A stretch of 7,217 nt of DNA from an uncultured Eubacteriales bacterium. Its GTDB lineage: Bacteria > Bacillota > Clostridia > Christensenellales > CAG-138. Below are positions 1-7,050 of the stretch, piece after piece. Position numbers and translations under genes: made by a program. The DNA lies in assembly GCA_900543475.1 (NCBI GenBank), contig UQRU01000107.1, positions 1 to 7,217 on the forward strand, given 5' to 3'. Under the pieces are notes generated by a model. That model had not been told where the DNA came from, searched no databases, and worked only from the letters and a program-made list of their open reading frames with translations. Numbering within the stretch: the first letter of the stretch is position 1; each line of letters begins with the position of its first letter.

Positions 1-132
1 CGGGGGGGGGGGGGGGGCGGGGGGGGGGGGGGGGGGGGGGGGGGGCCGGGCCCCCCCCCCCCCCCCCCCAAAACCCCCCCGCCCCCCCCCCCCGGGGCGG
101 GGGCGCCATGCGCCCCCGCCGCCCCCCCCCCG
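1..132. other. G/C homopolymer end, probable artefact
   Basis: This stretch is almost only G and C: about 45 Gs with one or two Cs, then long C runs broken by a short AAAA near 70-73. It contains a perfect 11-bp inverted repeat (96-106 against 110-120, loop CAT). A G run followed by a C run reads as a poly-G read joined to its own reverse complement, which is what two-colour sequencing chemistry and assembly of dark-cycle reads produce. Composition changes abruptly near 133 to ordinary mixed sequence. I do not treat it as biological and no gene is called here; the exact boundary is uncertain by several bases. Confidence 0.85.
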
Positions 133-204
133 GCAGGCTGGCATAGCGCCGTCTGCAGCTGGAGGAAATCCGTGGATGCTAGGGCAAAAAAACCCGAAAC
201 AAGC

Positions 205-244
205 TGTGTTTGAAGGGGAAGAAAAGCCGTTGTGTTTTTGAAGG
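205..244 (+). repeat. Imperfect direct repeat at the operon promoter
   Basis: TGTGTTTGAAGG at 205-216 recurs as TGTGTTTTTGAAGG at 231-244, differing only by two extra Ts, with starts 26 bp apart. The first copy overlaps a small inverted repeat, AAACA (197-201) against TGTTT (207-211). The second copy overlaps the proposed -35 element. Placement at and just upstream of the -35 would suit a regulator binding site, but a chance or slippage-born duplication is equally possible. No known operator was recognised. Confidence 0.4.
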
Positions 245-257
245 AATGTGATACACT
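230..257 (+). promoter_or_regulatory. Extended -10 promoter for Dabb-uvrB-uvrA operon
   Basis: A -35-like TTGTGT (230-235) is separated by 16 nt from a -10-like TACACT (252-257). The -10 is preceded by TG at 249-250, giving a TGnTACACT extended -10, which can compensate for an imperfect -35. Transcription would start near 263-265, leaving a leader of about 32 nt before the first start codon at 296. It is the only convincing sigma-A-type promoter in the 160 nt before the gene cluster, so it probably drives all four downstream genes. No GAAC-N4-GTTC LexA box was seen near it. Confidence 0.55.
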
Positions 258-295
258 ATAGAATGAGTGAATAGGCGAAAGGAGTAATAAAAACC

Positions 296-580
296 ATGAT
301 CAAACATATCGTTTGCCACAAATATACCGACCGGAGCCAAGCCCCCATCATTGCCAAAAAGCTGCGGGCGCTGGTGGGCCAGGTGCCCGGGCTGATCAGC
401 ATGGAGGCGGGCGCGGATTTTATGGGCAGCCCCCGCAGCTTTGACCTGGCCCTGGTGGCGACCCTGGAGGACCGGGCGGCCCTAGACGTCTATGCGGACC
501 ATCCCGCTCACGTGGCGGTGAAGGAATATCTCCATCCCTTCCTGGAAAAGGGTATTTCTGTGGATTTCGAGGTAGAATAA
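296..580 (+). CDS. Dabb (stress-responsive alpha/beta barrel) domain protein
   Basis: This 94-residue cytoplasmic protein covers one complete Dabb domain. Visible hallmarks are the opening strand MIKHIV (1-6), the PGL turn after the first long helix (31-33), the S-P-R-S-F-D-L-A-L-V strand (45-54), the conserved YADHPAH block (66-72) and a closing strand ending SVDFEVE. Dabb proteins form dimeric ferredoxin-like alpha/beta barrels. Plant members are linked to stress, and a few relatives are enzymes acting on aromatic or polyketide substrates, but most bacterial single-domain members have no known reaction, so no specific function is assigned. The start is supported by AAAGGAG (278-284) 11 nt upstream and by the family-typical N-terminus. 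It is the first gene after the promoter and ends 6 nt before uvrB, implying co-transcription and perhaps translational coupling. No signal peptide or membrane segment is present. Confidence 0.88.
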   Translation: MIKHIVCHKYTDRSQAPIIAKKLRALVGQVPGLISMEAGADFMGSPRSFDLALVATLEDRAALDVYADHPAHVAVKEYLHPFLEKGISVDFEVE

Positions 581-586
581 GCGACC

Positions 587-2599
587 ATGAACCATTTTCA
601 GGTGGTATCCCCCTTTACCCCCCAGGGGGATCAGCCCCAGGCCATCGATACCCTGGCCAAAGGGGTGGAGCGGGGGGACCGGCTCCAGGTATTGCTGGGG
701 GTGACGGGCAGCGGCAAGACGTTTACCATGGCCAAGGTGATCGAGCGGGTGCAGCGGCCCACCCTGGTCATCGCCCACAACAAGACCCTGGCTGCCCAGC
801 TGTGCGGGGAGTTAAAGGCATTTTTCCCGGATAGCGCGGTGGAGTATTTCGTCTCCTATTACGACTATTACCAGCCGGAGGCCTATATCGCCGCCTCGGA
901 CACCTACATTGAAAAGGTGGCCACGGTGAATGACGAGATCGATAAGCTGCGCCACAGCGCCACCTGCGCCTTGAACGAGCGGCGGGATGTGATCATTGTG
1001 GCGTCGGTGAGCTGCATCTATGCCCTAGGGGACCCGGAGGAATATCTGAAGCTGTCCATCTCCCTGCGTAAGGGCATGGAGATCGACCGGAACGACGTGA
1101 TGCGGCGGCTGGTGGATATCCAGTACCAGCGCAACGAATACGACTTTGTCCGGGGCACCTTCCGAGCCAAGGGAGATGTGCTGGATATCTTTCCGGCCAA
1201 CTGGTCGGATAAGGCCCTGCGGGTGGAATTTTTTGGGGATGAGATCGACCGGATCAGCGAGGTGAACGTGCTCACCGGCGAGGTGCTGGTGGATCGGGCC
1301 CACGTGGCCATATTCCCTGCCAGCCATTATGCCACCGGCCGGGAAAAGATGGAGGCGGCCCTCAAGGAGATCGAAAAGGATATGGAAGCCCGGGTGGCGG
1401 AGTTGAAAGCGGCGGACCGGCTGGTGGAAGCCCAGCGGTTGGAGCAGCGGACCCGCTACGACATGGAAATGATGCAGGAGATCGGCTATTGCCAGGGCAT
1501 CGAAAACTATTCCCGGTATTTTGACGGCCGCGCCCCAGGCCAGCCGCCCTTTACCCTGCTGGATTATTTTCCAAAGGATTTCCTGCTGATGATCGACGAA
1601 AGCCATGTGACCATCCCCCAGATCCGGGCCATGTACCGGGGGGATCTGGCCCGCAAGACCGAGCTGGTGGAATATGGGTTCCGGATCCCCAGCGCCTTTG
1701 ACAACCGGCCCCTGCGGTTCGAGGAGTTTCAGGAGCGGGTGAACCAGGTGATTTGCGTATCCGCCACCCCGGCGGAATATGAATTGCAGCAGGCCACCCA
1801 GGTGGCGGAACAGATCATCCGGCCCACGGGCCTGTTGGACCCGGAGGTGGAGGTGCGCAAGGTGGAAGGCCAGGTGGACGACCTGTTAGGGGAGATCCGA
1901 GGCCAGGTGGAAAAGGGGTTCCGCACCCTGGTGACCACCCTTACCAAGCGCATGGCGGAGAGCCTCACGGAATATCTGGATTCCATGGGGGTCCGGGTGC
2001 GGTATATGCATAGCGACATCGAGACCATCGAGCGGATGGAGATCATTCGGGACCTCAGGCTGGGGGAATTCGACGTGCTGGTGGGCATCAACCTGCTGCG
2101 GGAGGGCTTGGACCTGCCGGAGGTGGGGCTGGTGGCCATTTTGGATGCGGATAAGGAAGGGTTTTTGCGTTCGGAGACCTCCCTGATCCAGACCATCGGC
2201 CGGGCAGCCCGAAACAGCCAAGGCAAGGTGATCATGTACGGGGATACCGTTACCCCCAGCATGGAACGGGCCATCAGCGAGACCAACCGCCGCCGGGAAA
2301 AGCAGCAGGCCTTTAACCAGGCCCATGGCATCATACCCAAGAGCGTGACCAAGGAAGTCCACGGCATCCTGGAGATCAGTAGCCGGCCCAAGGGAGAAAA
2401 CCTGGGGCAGCGGGACCGGGAGGCCAAGGCGGAGATCTTGCAGCAGCAGATGCGCCAGGCAGCGGCGGAGCTGGATTTTGAGACTGCGGCCAAGCTGCGG
2501 GATCAGCTTTTTGCCCTTACGGGCCAAACCCAGGAAAAAAAGATCGCCCCCGGCATGCCGGGCAGCCGGCGTAAAGCCAGGGGCCGTACCAGGAAATGA
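587..2599 (+). CDS. uvrB: Excinuclease ABC subunit UvrB
   Basis: UvrB is the helicase-like subunit of nucleotide excision repair. UvrA loads it on damaged DNA, it verifies the lesion, then recruits UvrC for incision. The 670-residue length is normal. In order: Walker A GVTGSGKT (38-45); the beta-hairpin block [10 protein letters not shown] (91-100) that inserts between DNA strands; the UvrA-interacting domain 2 between the helicase lobes; DESH Walker B (337-340); helicase motif [11 protein letters not shown] (535-543) with two arginines; and a C-terminal UVR coiled-coil helix pair (about 617-650) for UvrC contact, followed by a basic tail. The usual acidic residue after the DTYIEK strand is a valine (KVATVN), a minor deviation. 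The start matches the family N-terminus (F-x-V-x-x-P-F-x-P-x-G-D-Q-P). Its ribosome site is weak (GAGGT at 569-573, 13 nt away), so it may depend on translation of the Dabb gene ending 6 nt before. All catalytic motifs are intact. Confidence 0.98.
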   Translation: MNHFQVVSPFTPQGDQPQAIDTLAKGVERGDRLQVLLGVTGSGKTFTMAKVIERVQRPTLVIAHNKTLAAQLCGELKAFFPDSAVEYFVSYYDYYQPEAYIAASDTYIEKVATVNDEIDKLRHSATCALNERRDVIIVASVSCIYALGDPEEYLKLSISLRKGMEIDRNDVMRRLVDIQYQRNEYDFVRGTFRAKGDVLDIFPANWSDKALRVEFFGDEIDRISEVNVLTGEVLVDRAHVAIFPASHYATGREKMEAALKEIEKDMEARVAELKAADRLVEAQRLEQRTRYDMEMMQEIGYCQGIENYSRYFDGRAPGQPPFTLLDYFPKDFLLMIDESHVTIPQIRAMYRGDLARKTELVEYGFRIPSAFDNRPLRFEEFQERVNQVICVSATPAEYELQQATQVAEQIIRPTGLLDPEVEVRKVEGQVDDLLGEIRGQVEKGFRTLVTTLTKRMAESLTEYLDSMGVRVRYMHSDIETIERMEIIRDLRLGEFDVLVGINLLREGLDLPEVGLVAILDADKEGFLRSETSLIQTIGRAARNSQGKVIMYGDTVTPSMERAISETNRRREKQQAFNQAHGIIPKSVTKEVHGILEISSRPKGENLGQRDREAKAEILQQQMRQAAAELDFETAAKLRDQLFALTGQTQEKKIAPGMPGSRRKARGRTRK

Positions 2600-2614
2600 C
2601 CAAAGCCCGGGAAG

Positions 2615-2620
2615 AAAGGA
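2615..2620 (+). promoter_or_regulatory. Distant Shine-Dalgarno candidate for uvrA
   Basis: AAAGGA is the only good Shine-Dalgarno-like match before uvrA, but it lies 18 nt from the ATG at 2639, well over the usual 5-10 nt. No alternative start codon exists in frame between the uvrB stop (2597-2599) and 2639, and the protein start at 2639 fits the family. Short CCGG tetramers at 2607-2610 and 2626-2629 flank the site and could pair to shorten the effective distance, although a 4-bp stem is weak. Confidence 0.35.
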
Positions 2621-2638
2621 ACATACCGGCATAACCAT

Positions 2639-5461
2639 ATGAAAGAAGAACTGCGCATACAAGGCGCCCGCGAACATAACCTGAAGAACGTCGACCTGAC
2701 CCTGCCCCGGAATAAGCTGATCGTATTCACCGGCCTTTCCGGCAGCGGCAAATCCTCCCTGGCCTTTGATACCATTTACGCCGAAGGCCAGCGGCGGTAT
2801 GTGGAATCCCTGTCCTCCTATGCCCGGCAATTTTTGGGCCAGATGGAAAAGCCCGACGTGGACTATATCGAGGGGCTTTCCCCGGCCATCAGCATCGACC
2901 AGAAAAGCACCTCCAACAACCCCCGCTCCACCGTGGGCACGGTGACGGAGATCCACGATTACCTGCGCCTGCTCTATGCCCGCATCGGCAAGCCCCATTG
3001 CCCAAAGTGCGGCAAGCCCATCGAACGGCAGACGGTGGACCAGGTGGTGGATCAGATCCTGGCCCTGGGGGCCGGCCGGATCCAGGTGATCGCCCCGGCG
3101 GTACGGGGCCGGAAGGGGGAACATGAAAAGCTCCTGGAACGCATCCGCAAGGACGGCTATGTGCGGGTGCGCATCGATGGGGAGGTCTACGACATCAACG
3201 ACCTGCCCAAGCTGAACAAGAATCAAAAGCATACCATCGACGTGGTGGTGGACCGGCTTTCCATTAAGCCGGGGGTCCAGAGCCGGCTGACAGAGTCCCT
3301 GGAGACCGCCTTTGCCTTTGGGGAAGGGCTGGCCAAGGTGGACGTGATCGGGGGGGAGGAGTTGCTCTTTTCCCAGAATTACGCCTGCCCGGATTGCGGC
3401 GTCAGCATGGAGGAGCTGACCCCCCGGATGTTCTCCTTCAACAACCCTTACGGGGCTTGCCCCCATTGCGGCGGCCTGGGCATCCTGATGAAAATGGATG
3501 AAGCCCTGGTGGTGCCGGACCCTACGTTGAGCCTGCGGGAAGGCGCTGTCAGCGTCAGCGGCTGGCAAAGCGGGGCGGAAAACAGCATTGCCGGCATGTA
3601 CTTTGGGGCCATGGCGGAGCACTATGGCTTCTCCTTGGACACGCCCTTCCAGGACCTGCCGGAACAAGCCCGTCACGCCATCCTATACGGCACGGGGAAC
3701 GACCGGCTGCATATCGCCTATCAGCGGGAGTTTGGGGCGGGCACCTTTGACGCGCCCTTTGAGGGGATCATCCCCAACCTGGAACGCCGCTATAAGGAGA
3801 CCCAGTCCGACGGGGTGAAGCAGGAGCTGGAGAGCTATATGTCCAGCGTGGCCTGCCCGGCCTGCGGGGGAAAGCGGCTCAAGCCGGAAAGCCTGGCGGT
3901 GACCGTGGGAGGGCTGTCCATCGCAGCCCTAAGCGATTTGACGGTGCGCAAGGCCCAGGCCTTCCTCCAGGGGTTGGAGCTGAACGAGACGGAACGGCGC
4001 ATCGGGGAACAGATCTTCAAGGAGCTCCATGCCCGGTTGGGATTTTTGGTGGACGTGGGCCTAGACTACCTGACCCTGTCCCGTTCCGCCGGCACCCTGT
4101 CCGGGGGCGAGGCCCAGCGGATCCGCTTGGCGACCCAGATCGGCTCCGGGCTGGTGGGGGTGCTGTATATCCTGGACGAGCCCAGCATCGGCCTACACCA
4201 GCGGGACAACGCCCGGCTGCTCGCCACCCTGAAGGGGATGCGGGACCTGGGCAATACCCTCATCGTGGTGGAGCACGATGAGGAGACCATGCTTTCCGCA
4301 GACCATATCGTGGATATCGGCCCCGGGGCGGGAGAGCACGGCGGCCATGTGGTGGCCCAGGGCACCCCGGAAGAGATCATGGCCAACCCGGATTCCATCA
4401 CCGGCCAGTTCCTGTCCGGCCGGCGGTGCATTCCCGTGCCCGCCCAGCGGCGGCAAAGCGATCGGTTTTTACGGGTGCGGGGCGCCCGGGCCAACAACCT
4501 GAAGGGCATCGACGTGGATATCCCTCTGGGGGTATTCACCTGCGTCACCGGGGTATCCGGCAGCGGCAAGAGCAGCCTGGTGAACGAGGTGATCAAAAAG
4601 ACCCTGCTGCGGGAGCTGAACCGGGCTAAGGTCCGCAACCCCGGGGCTTGCGAGGCCCTGGAGGGCTTGGACCAGCTGGATAAGATCATCGACATCGACC
4701 AATCCCCCATCGGCCGCACCCCCCGGAGCAACCCTGCCACCTATACGGGGCTGTTCGACCTGATCCGGGAGGTATTCGCCATGACCCCGGACGCCAAGCT
4801 CCGGGGCTATAACAACGGCCGCTTCAGCTTCAACGTGAAGGGGGGGCGGTGCGAAGCCTGCCGGGGAGACGGCATCATCAAAATCGAAATGCACTTCCTG
4901 CCGGATATCTATGTGCCCTGCCAGGTGTGCAAGGGCAAGCGGTACAACCGGGAGACCCTGGAGGTCAAATACAAGGGAAAGACCATCGCGGATGTGTTGG
5001 ATATGACTGTGGAGGAGGCCTTGTCCTTTTTCGGGCCCCTGCCCCGGCTCCAGCGTAAGCTCCAGACCCTGTATGACGTGGGGCTGGGGTATGTGAAGCT
5101 GGGCCAGCCTTCCACCACCCTGTCCGGGGGCGAAGCCCAGCGGGTGAAGCTGGCCACAGAGCTGTCCCGGCGGGATACGGGCCGCACCATGTACGTGCTG
5201 GACGAGCCCACCACCGGCCTGCACGTGGCGGACGTGGAACGGCTGCTGGGGATCCTTCAGCGGCTGGCGGAGGGCGGCAGCACGGTATTGGTGATCGAGC
5301 ACAATTTGGATGTGATCAAGACCGCAGACTATATCATCGACTTGGGCCCCGAGGGGGGCGACCAGGGGGGCCGGATCGTGGCCCAGGGCACGCCGGAGGA
5401 AGTGGCGGCTTGCCCGCAAAGCTATACGGGACAGTATCTGAAAAAACTCTTGGGGGTATAG
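2639..5461 (+). CDS. uvrA: Excinuclease ABC subunit UvrA
   Basis: UvrA is the dimeric ABC-type ATPase that scans DNA for bulky lesions and delivers UvrB. The 940-residue length is typical. Half one has Walker A GLSGSGKS (32-39), the signature LSGGE (487-491) and Walker B LDEP with D513/E514. Half two has Walker A GVSGSGKS (638-645), LSGGE (828-832) and D855/E856. Zinc-binding cysteine pairs are visible: C121/C124 with C406/C409 (probably one module, as in Gram-positive UvrA), C250/C253 with C274/C277 (insertion domain), and C738/C741 with C761/C764 (DNA-binding zinc finger in half two). The halves retain duplicated ends (VVAQGTPEE and IVAQGTPEE). It starts 39 nt after uvrB in the same reading frame, with a distant ribosome site and no promoter or terminator seen in the gap, so it is probably co-transcribed. 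All motifs are intact and it should be functional. Confidence 0.98.
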   Translation: MKEELRIQGAREHNLKNVDLTLPRNKLIVFTGLSGSGKSSLAFDTIYAEGQRRYVESLSSYARQFLGQMEKPDVDYIEGLSPAISIDQKSTSNNPRSTVGTVTEIHDYLRLLYARIGKPHCPKCGKPIERQTVDQVVDQILALGAGRIQVIAPAVRGRKGEHEKLLERIRKDGYVRVRIDGEVYDINDLPKLNKNQKHTIDVVVDRLSIKPGVQSRLTESLETAFAFGEGLAKVDVIGGEELLFSQNYACPDCGVSMEELTPRMFSFNNPYGACPHCGGLGILMKMDEALVVPDPTLSLREGAVSVSGWQSGAENSIAGMYFGAMAEHYGFSLDTPFQDLPEQARHAILYGTGNDRLHIAYQREFGAGTFDAPFEGIIPNLERRYKETQSDGVKQELESYMSSVACPACGGKRLKPESLAVTVGGLSIAALSDLTVRKAQAFLQGLELNETERRIGEQIFKELHARLGFLVDVGLDYLTLSRSAGTLSGGEAQRIRLATQIGSGLVGVLYILDEPSIGLHQRDNARLLATLKGMRDLGNTLIVVEHDEETMLSADHIVDIGPGAGEHGGHVVAQGTPEEIMANPDSITGQFLSGRRCIPVPAQRRQSDRFLRVRGARANNLKGIDVDIPLGVFTCVTGVSGSGKSSLVNEVIKKTLLRELNRAKVRNPGACEALEGLDQLDKIIDIDQSPIGRTPRSNPATYTGLFDLIREVFAMTPDAKLRGYNNGRFSFNVKGGRCEACRGDGIIKIEMHFLPDIYVPCQVCKGKRYNRETLEVKYKGKTIADVLDMTVEEALSFFGPLPRLQRKLQTLYDVGLGYVKLGQPSTTLSGGEAQRVKLATELSRRDTGRTMYVLDEPTTGLHVADVERLLGILQRLAEGGSTVLVIEHNLDVIKTADYIIDLGPEGGDQGGRIVAQGTPEEVAACPQSYTGQYLKKLLGV

Positions 5462-5464
5462 GCA

Positions 5465-6208
5465 ATGGCATACAACATGGAACGGTGGCACAGCGCGGTA
5501 CAGGCCCGGTTTTCCGTGCGGCGCTATGATGGACCGCCGGGGGTAGAGGAGTTGACAGCCTTGGCCCAGGCGGCGGAGCGGATCGGCGGGCAGGGGGTGC
5601 GGATCTTGTTGGGCCAGGGAGAGGATATTTTTAGGCCCCTGTTCCTCAACTATGGGCGCATCACTGGGGCTACCCATTTCGCAGCCTTTGTGGCCGGGCC
5701 AGAGGCCCAGGACCATACTGTAGGCTATATGGGGGAGGCCTTTATCCTGGAGGCCACCGCCTTGGGCCTTGGTACCTGCTGGGTGGGGGGGAGCTTCCGC
5801 AAAAGCCATACCGCCTCCCTATTGCCCCTGGAGGCGGGGGAACGCATCGTGGCCATCACCCCCATGGGCGTGCCCGGGGAAACCTATGTGGGCCGCCCCC
5901 GCAAAAGCCTGGAAGCCCTGACTGGCCTGGACCAGGAAGCCTTGCAGGCCCTGCCGGAATGGCAGCAAAGCGCCCTCTCCTGCGCCCGGCTGGCCCCTAG
6001 CGCGGTAAACCGGCAGCCCTGGCGGTTTCAGCCGGAGGGCCGGGGAATCCGCATCATCAAGACCAGCGGGAACTTCGGCTTCGGCGGAGTGGACCTGGGC
6101 ATCGCCATGCTGCATATGGAATTGGGCGCCGCCCATTGTTCCGTAAGCGGCCAATGGCAGGAAATGGGAGACCAGCCCCTATTTGTGCCGGAGGCTGAAA
6201 ATCTATAA
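5465..6208 (+). CDS. TM1586-type double-domain nitroreductase
   Basis: This 247-residue protein is a probable FMN-dependent oxidoreductase of the nitroreductase fold; its physiological substrate is unknown. Near the N-terminus is the FMN-contact motif SVRRY (17-21). The middle has the nitroreductase helix starting GEAFILEA and continuing TALGLGTCW (90-107). The second half has APSAVNRQPWRF (177-188), normally found soon after SxRxY, then GGVDLGIAMLH (207-217). This split order matches the TM1586 family, in which two half-domains in one chain form a pseudo-dimer, whereas classic nitroreductases are homodimers. The ATG lies 3 nt after the uvrA stop; GGGGG at 5452-5456, inside the uvrA end, gives a ribosome site 8 nt away. 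Another ATG at 5477 is possible, and the family motif begins after both. Tight spacing indicates one transcript with uvrBA. No signal peptide or transmembrane segment is visible. Confidence 0.87.
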   Translation: MAYNMERWHSAVQARFSVRRYDGPPGVEELTALAQAAERIGGQGVRILLGQGEDIFRPLFLNYGRITGATHFAAFVAGPEAQDHTVGYMGEAFILEATALGLGTCWVGGSFRKSHTASLLPLEAGERIVAITPMGVPGETYVGRPRKSLEALTGLDQEALQALPEWQQSALSCARLAPSAVNRQPWRFQPEGRGIRIIKTSGNFGFGGVDLGIAMLHMELGAAHCSVSGQWQEMGDQPLFVPEAENL

Positions 6209-6229
6209 CCGGATCCGTCAGGGTGTATA

Positions 6230-6258
6230 TTGCATCAGGATAGAGAAAAAGCTATAAT
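6230..6258 (+). promoter_or_regulatory. Strong sigma-A-type promoter of rex
   Basis: TTGCAT (6230-6235) is followed after exactly 17 nt by a perfect TATAAT (6253-6258). Transcription should start near 6265, giving a leader of about 68 nt. No intrinsic terminator separates this promoter from the nitroreductase gene, so rex may also receive read-through from the upstream operon. No TTGTGAA/TTCACAA or TTGTTAA/TTAACAA-type Rex operator overlaps it, so autoregulation is not apparent. Confidence 0.8.
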
Positions 6259-6281
6259 AAACATGATACGGTCGCAGCTTT

Positions 6282-6298
6282 GCTTGCCTTAGGCAAGC
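6282..6298 (+). repeat. Perfect 7-bp inverted repeat in the rex leader
   Basis: GCTTGCC (6282-6288) and GGCAAGC (6292-6298) are exact reverse complements separated by TTA. The element sits about 17-33 nt downstream of the predicted transcription start and 34 nt before the rex ATG. It could be a DNA operator for a dimeric regulator or a short RNA hairpin in the leader. It has no T-run, so it is not a terminator, and it does not resemble a known Rex site. Confidence 0.6.
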
Positions 6299-6332
6299 CG
6301 AGGCGCGGTTGGCAGAATAACGGGAGGGAATC

Positions 6333-6971
6333 ATGATCGTTCGCAAGGTATCCGAGGCCGTCATCCGGCGGCTGCCCAAGTATTACCGGCAGCTTATCGC
6401 CCTGCAAGCCGCTGGGGTGGAAAGGATATCCTCGGGCAAACTGGCCCAGCAGATGCGGCTTAACGCATCCCAGGTGCGCCAGGATTTTAACTGCTTTGGC
6501 GGCTTTGGACAACAGGGCTATGGCTATAACGTACAACATTTGTTAGAGGAGATCCGCAACATCCTGGCGCTGGATAGGACCTATCCAGCCATCGTGGTGG
6601 GGGCTGGCCGCATCGGTACGGCTCTGGCCAATTTCGACGGCTTTAGCCGGGACAATATCCAGATCCAGGCCCTGTTTGACATCAAGCCTGAATTGGTGGG
6701 CCAGACCATCCACGGTAAGCCCGTACTCCACATGGATGCGCTGGAAACCTATATCCGCGACAACGGGATCCGCATTGGCATCATCGCCGCCCGGCGCAGC
6801 ACCGCCCAGGACATTGCAGACCGGATGCAGGCCGCCGGGATCGAAGGGATCTGGAATTTTGCGCCGGTGGATGTGACTGTGCCCGGCATCCCGGTGGAAA
6901 ACCTTCATATGACCGATAGCTTGCTGTGCCTTTGCTATCGGATCGGCCACCAGCTGGCGGATATGGAGTAA
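6333..6971 (+). CDS. rex: Redox-sensing transcriptional repressor Rex
   Basis: Rex is a homodimeric repressor that binds operators when NAD+ is high and releases DNA when NADH binds, adjusting fermentation and electron-transfer genes. The 212-residue length is normal. The N-terminal winged helix begins with SEAVIRRLPKYYR (7-19), has the recognition helix ASQVRQDF (45-52) and the wing block GGFGQQGYGYNV (56-67). The Rossmann domain has the glycine-rich GAGRIG (90-95) and D116 at the end of the second strand, the position that favours NAD(H). The C-terminus carries the SLLCLCYRIGH segment of the domain-swapped helix. GGGAGGG at 6322-6328, 4 nt from the ATG, is a good ribosome site and fixes the start. 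It has its own promoter (6230-6258), so it is separable from the upstream operon. All expected features are present. Confidence 0.96.
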   Translation: MIVRKVSEAVIRRLPKYYRQLIALQAAGVERISSGKLAQQMRLNASQVRQDFNCFGGFGQQGYGYNVQHLLEEIRNILALDRTYPAIVVGAGRIGTALANFDGFSRDNIQIQALFDIKPELVGQTIHGKPVLHMDALETYIRDNGIRIGIIAARRSTAQDIADRMQAAGIEGIWNFAPVDVTVPGIPVENLHMTDSLLCLCYRIGHQLADME

Positions 6972-6974
6972 CCG

Positions 6975-6995
6975 ATACCTGCGATAGGCAGGTAT
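6975..6995 (+). repeat. Hairpin directly after the rex stop codon
   Basis: ATACCTGC (6975-6982) and GCAGGTAT (6988-6995) form a perfect 8-bp stem with the loop GATAG, beginning 4 nt after the rex stop. No T-run follows (GGATGAATAC), so it is not a standard intrinsic terminator. It may stabilise the 3' end of the rex message or be an operator for a downstream gene. An in-frame upstream ATG of the partial reading frame (6994) lies at its 3' edge. Confidence 0.6.
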
Positions 6996-7017
6996 GGATG
7001 AATACGCAGATTGTGCC

Positions 7018-7050
7018 AGGGGCTGCATGAGTAAACGCCAGCCCCTTTTT
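7018..7050 (+). terminator. Possible intrinsic terminator 1 after rex
   Basis: AGGGGCTG (7018-7025) pairs with CAGCCCCT (7039-7046) around a 13-nt loop, and T runs through 7050, giving a GC-rich stem followed by five Ts. It lies 47 nt after the rex stop, a suitable place to end the rex transcript. The loop is rather long, and the element covers the proposed ribosome site and start codon of the partial gene at 7027, so its role is ambiguous. Confidence 0.5.

Noticed and set aside
1..120. The G-rich tracts as functional G-quadruplexes or a telomere/replication structure
   Set aside because: The uninterrupted homopolymer nature, the G-to-C fold-back and the presence of the same pattern at both ends fit read artefacts better than any biological element.
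133..241. Short open frames running out of the left G/C block (ending at 180-182, 210-212 and 239-241) that might be the tail of an upstream gene
   Set aside because: Each is very short, none has a recognisable C-terminal motif, and their left parts derive from artefactual sequence, so no gene can be supported.
230..257. TTGTGT...ACAC at the operon promoter as a Rex operator
   Set aside because: The half-sites are too far apart and the central pattern does not match the TTGTGAA-N4-TTCACAA type dyad; it is better explained as -35 and -10 elements.
1886..3676. A 596-codon open frame on the minus strand across the uvrB/uvrA junction
   Set aside because: It is antisense to two intact, motif-complete genes, has a P/H/G/Q-rich composition typical of high-GC antisense frames, and shows no recognisable domain.
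3588..3818. Small plus-strand frames inside uvrA (also at 4278-4502, 4426-4629 and 4849-5058) as nested genes
   Set aside because: They lie out of frame within conserved UvrA domains, have no convincing ribosome sites, and arise from high GC content.
4469..5809. A 446-codon minus-strand open frame over uvrA and the nitroreductase gene
   Set aside because: It is an antisense shadow of conserved coding sequence, with histidine/glycine/proline-rich low-information protein and no family signature.
6209..6229. CGGATCCG palindrome after the nitroreductase stop as a terminator
   Set aside because: The palindrome has no room for a loop and no T-run follows; it is most likely chance.
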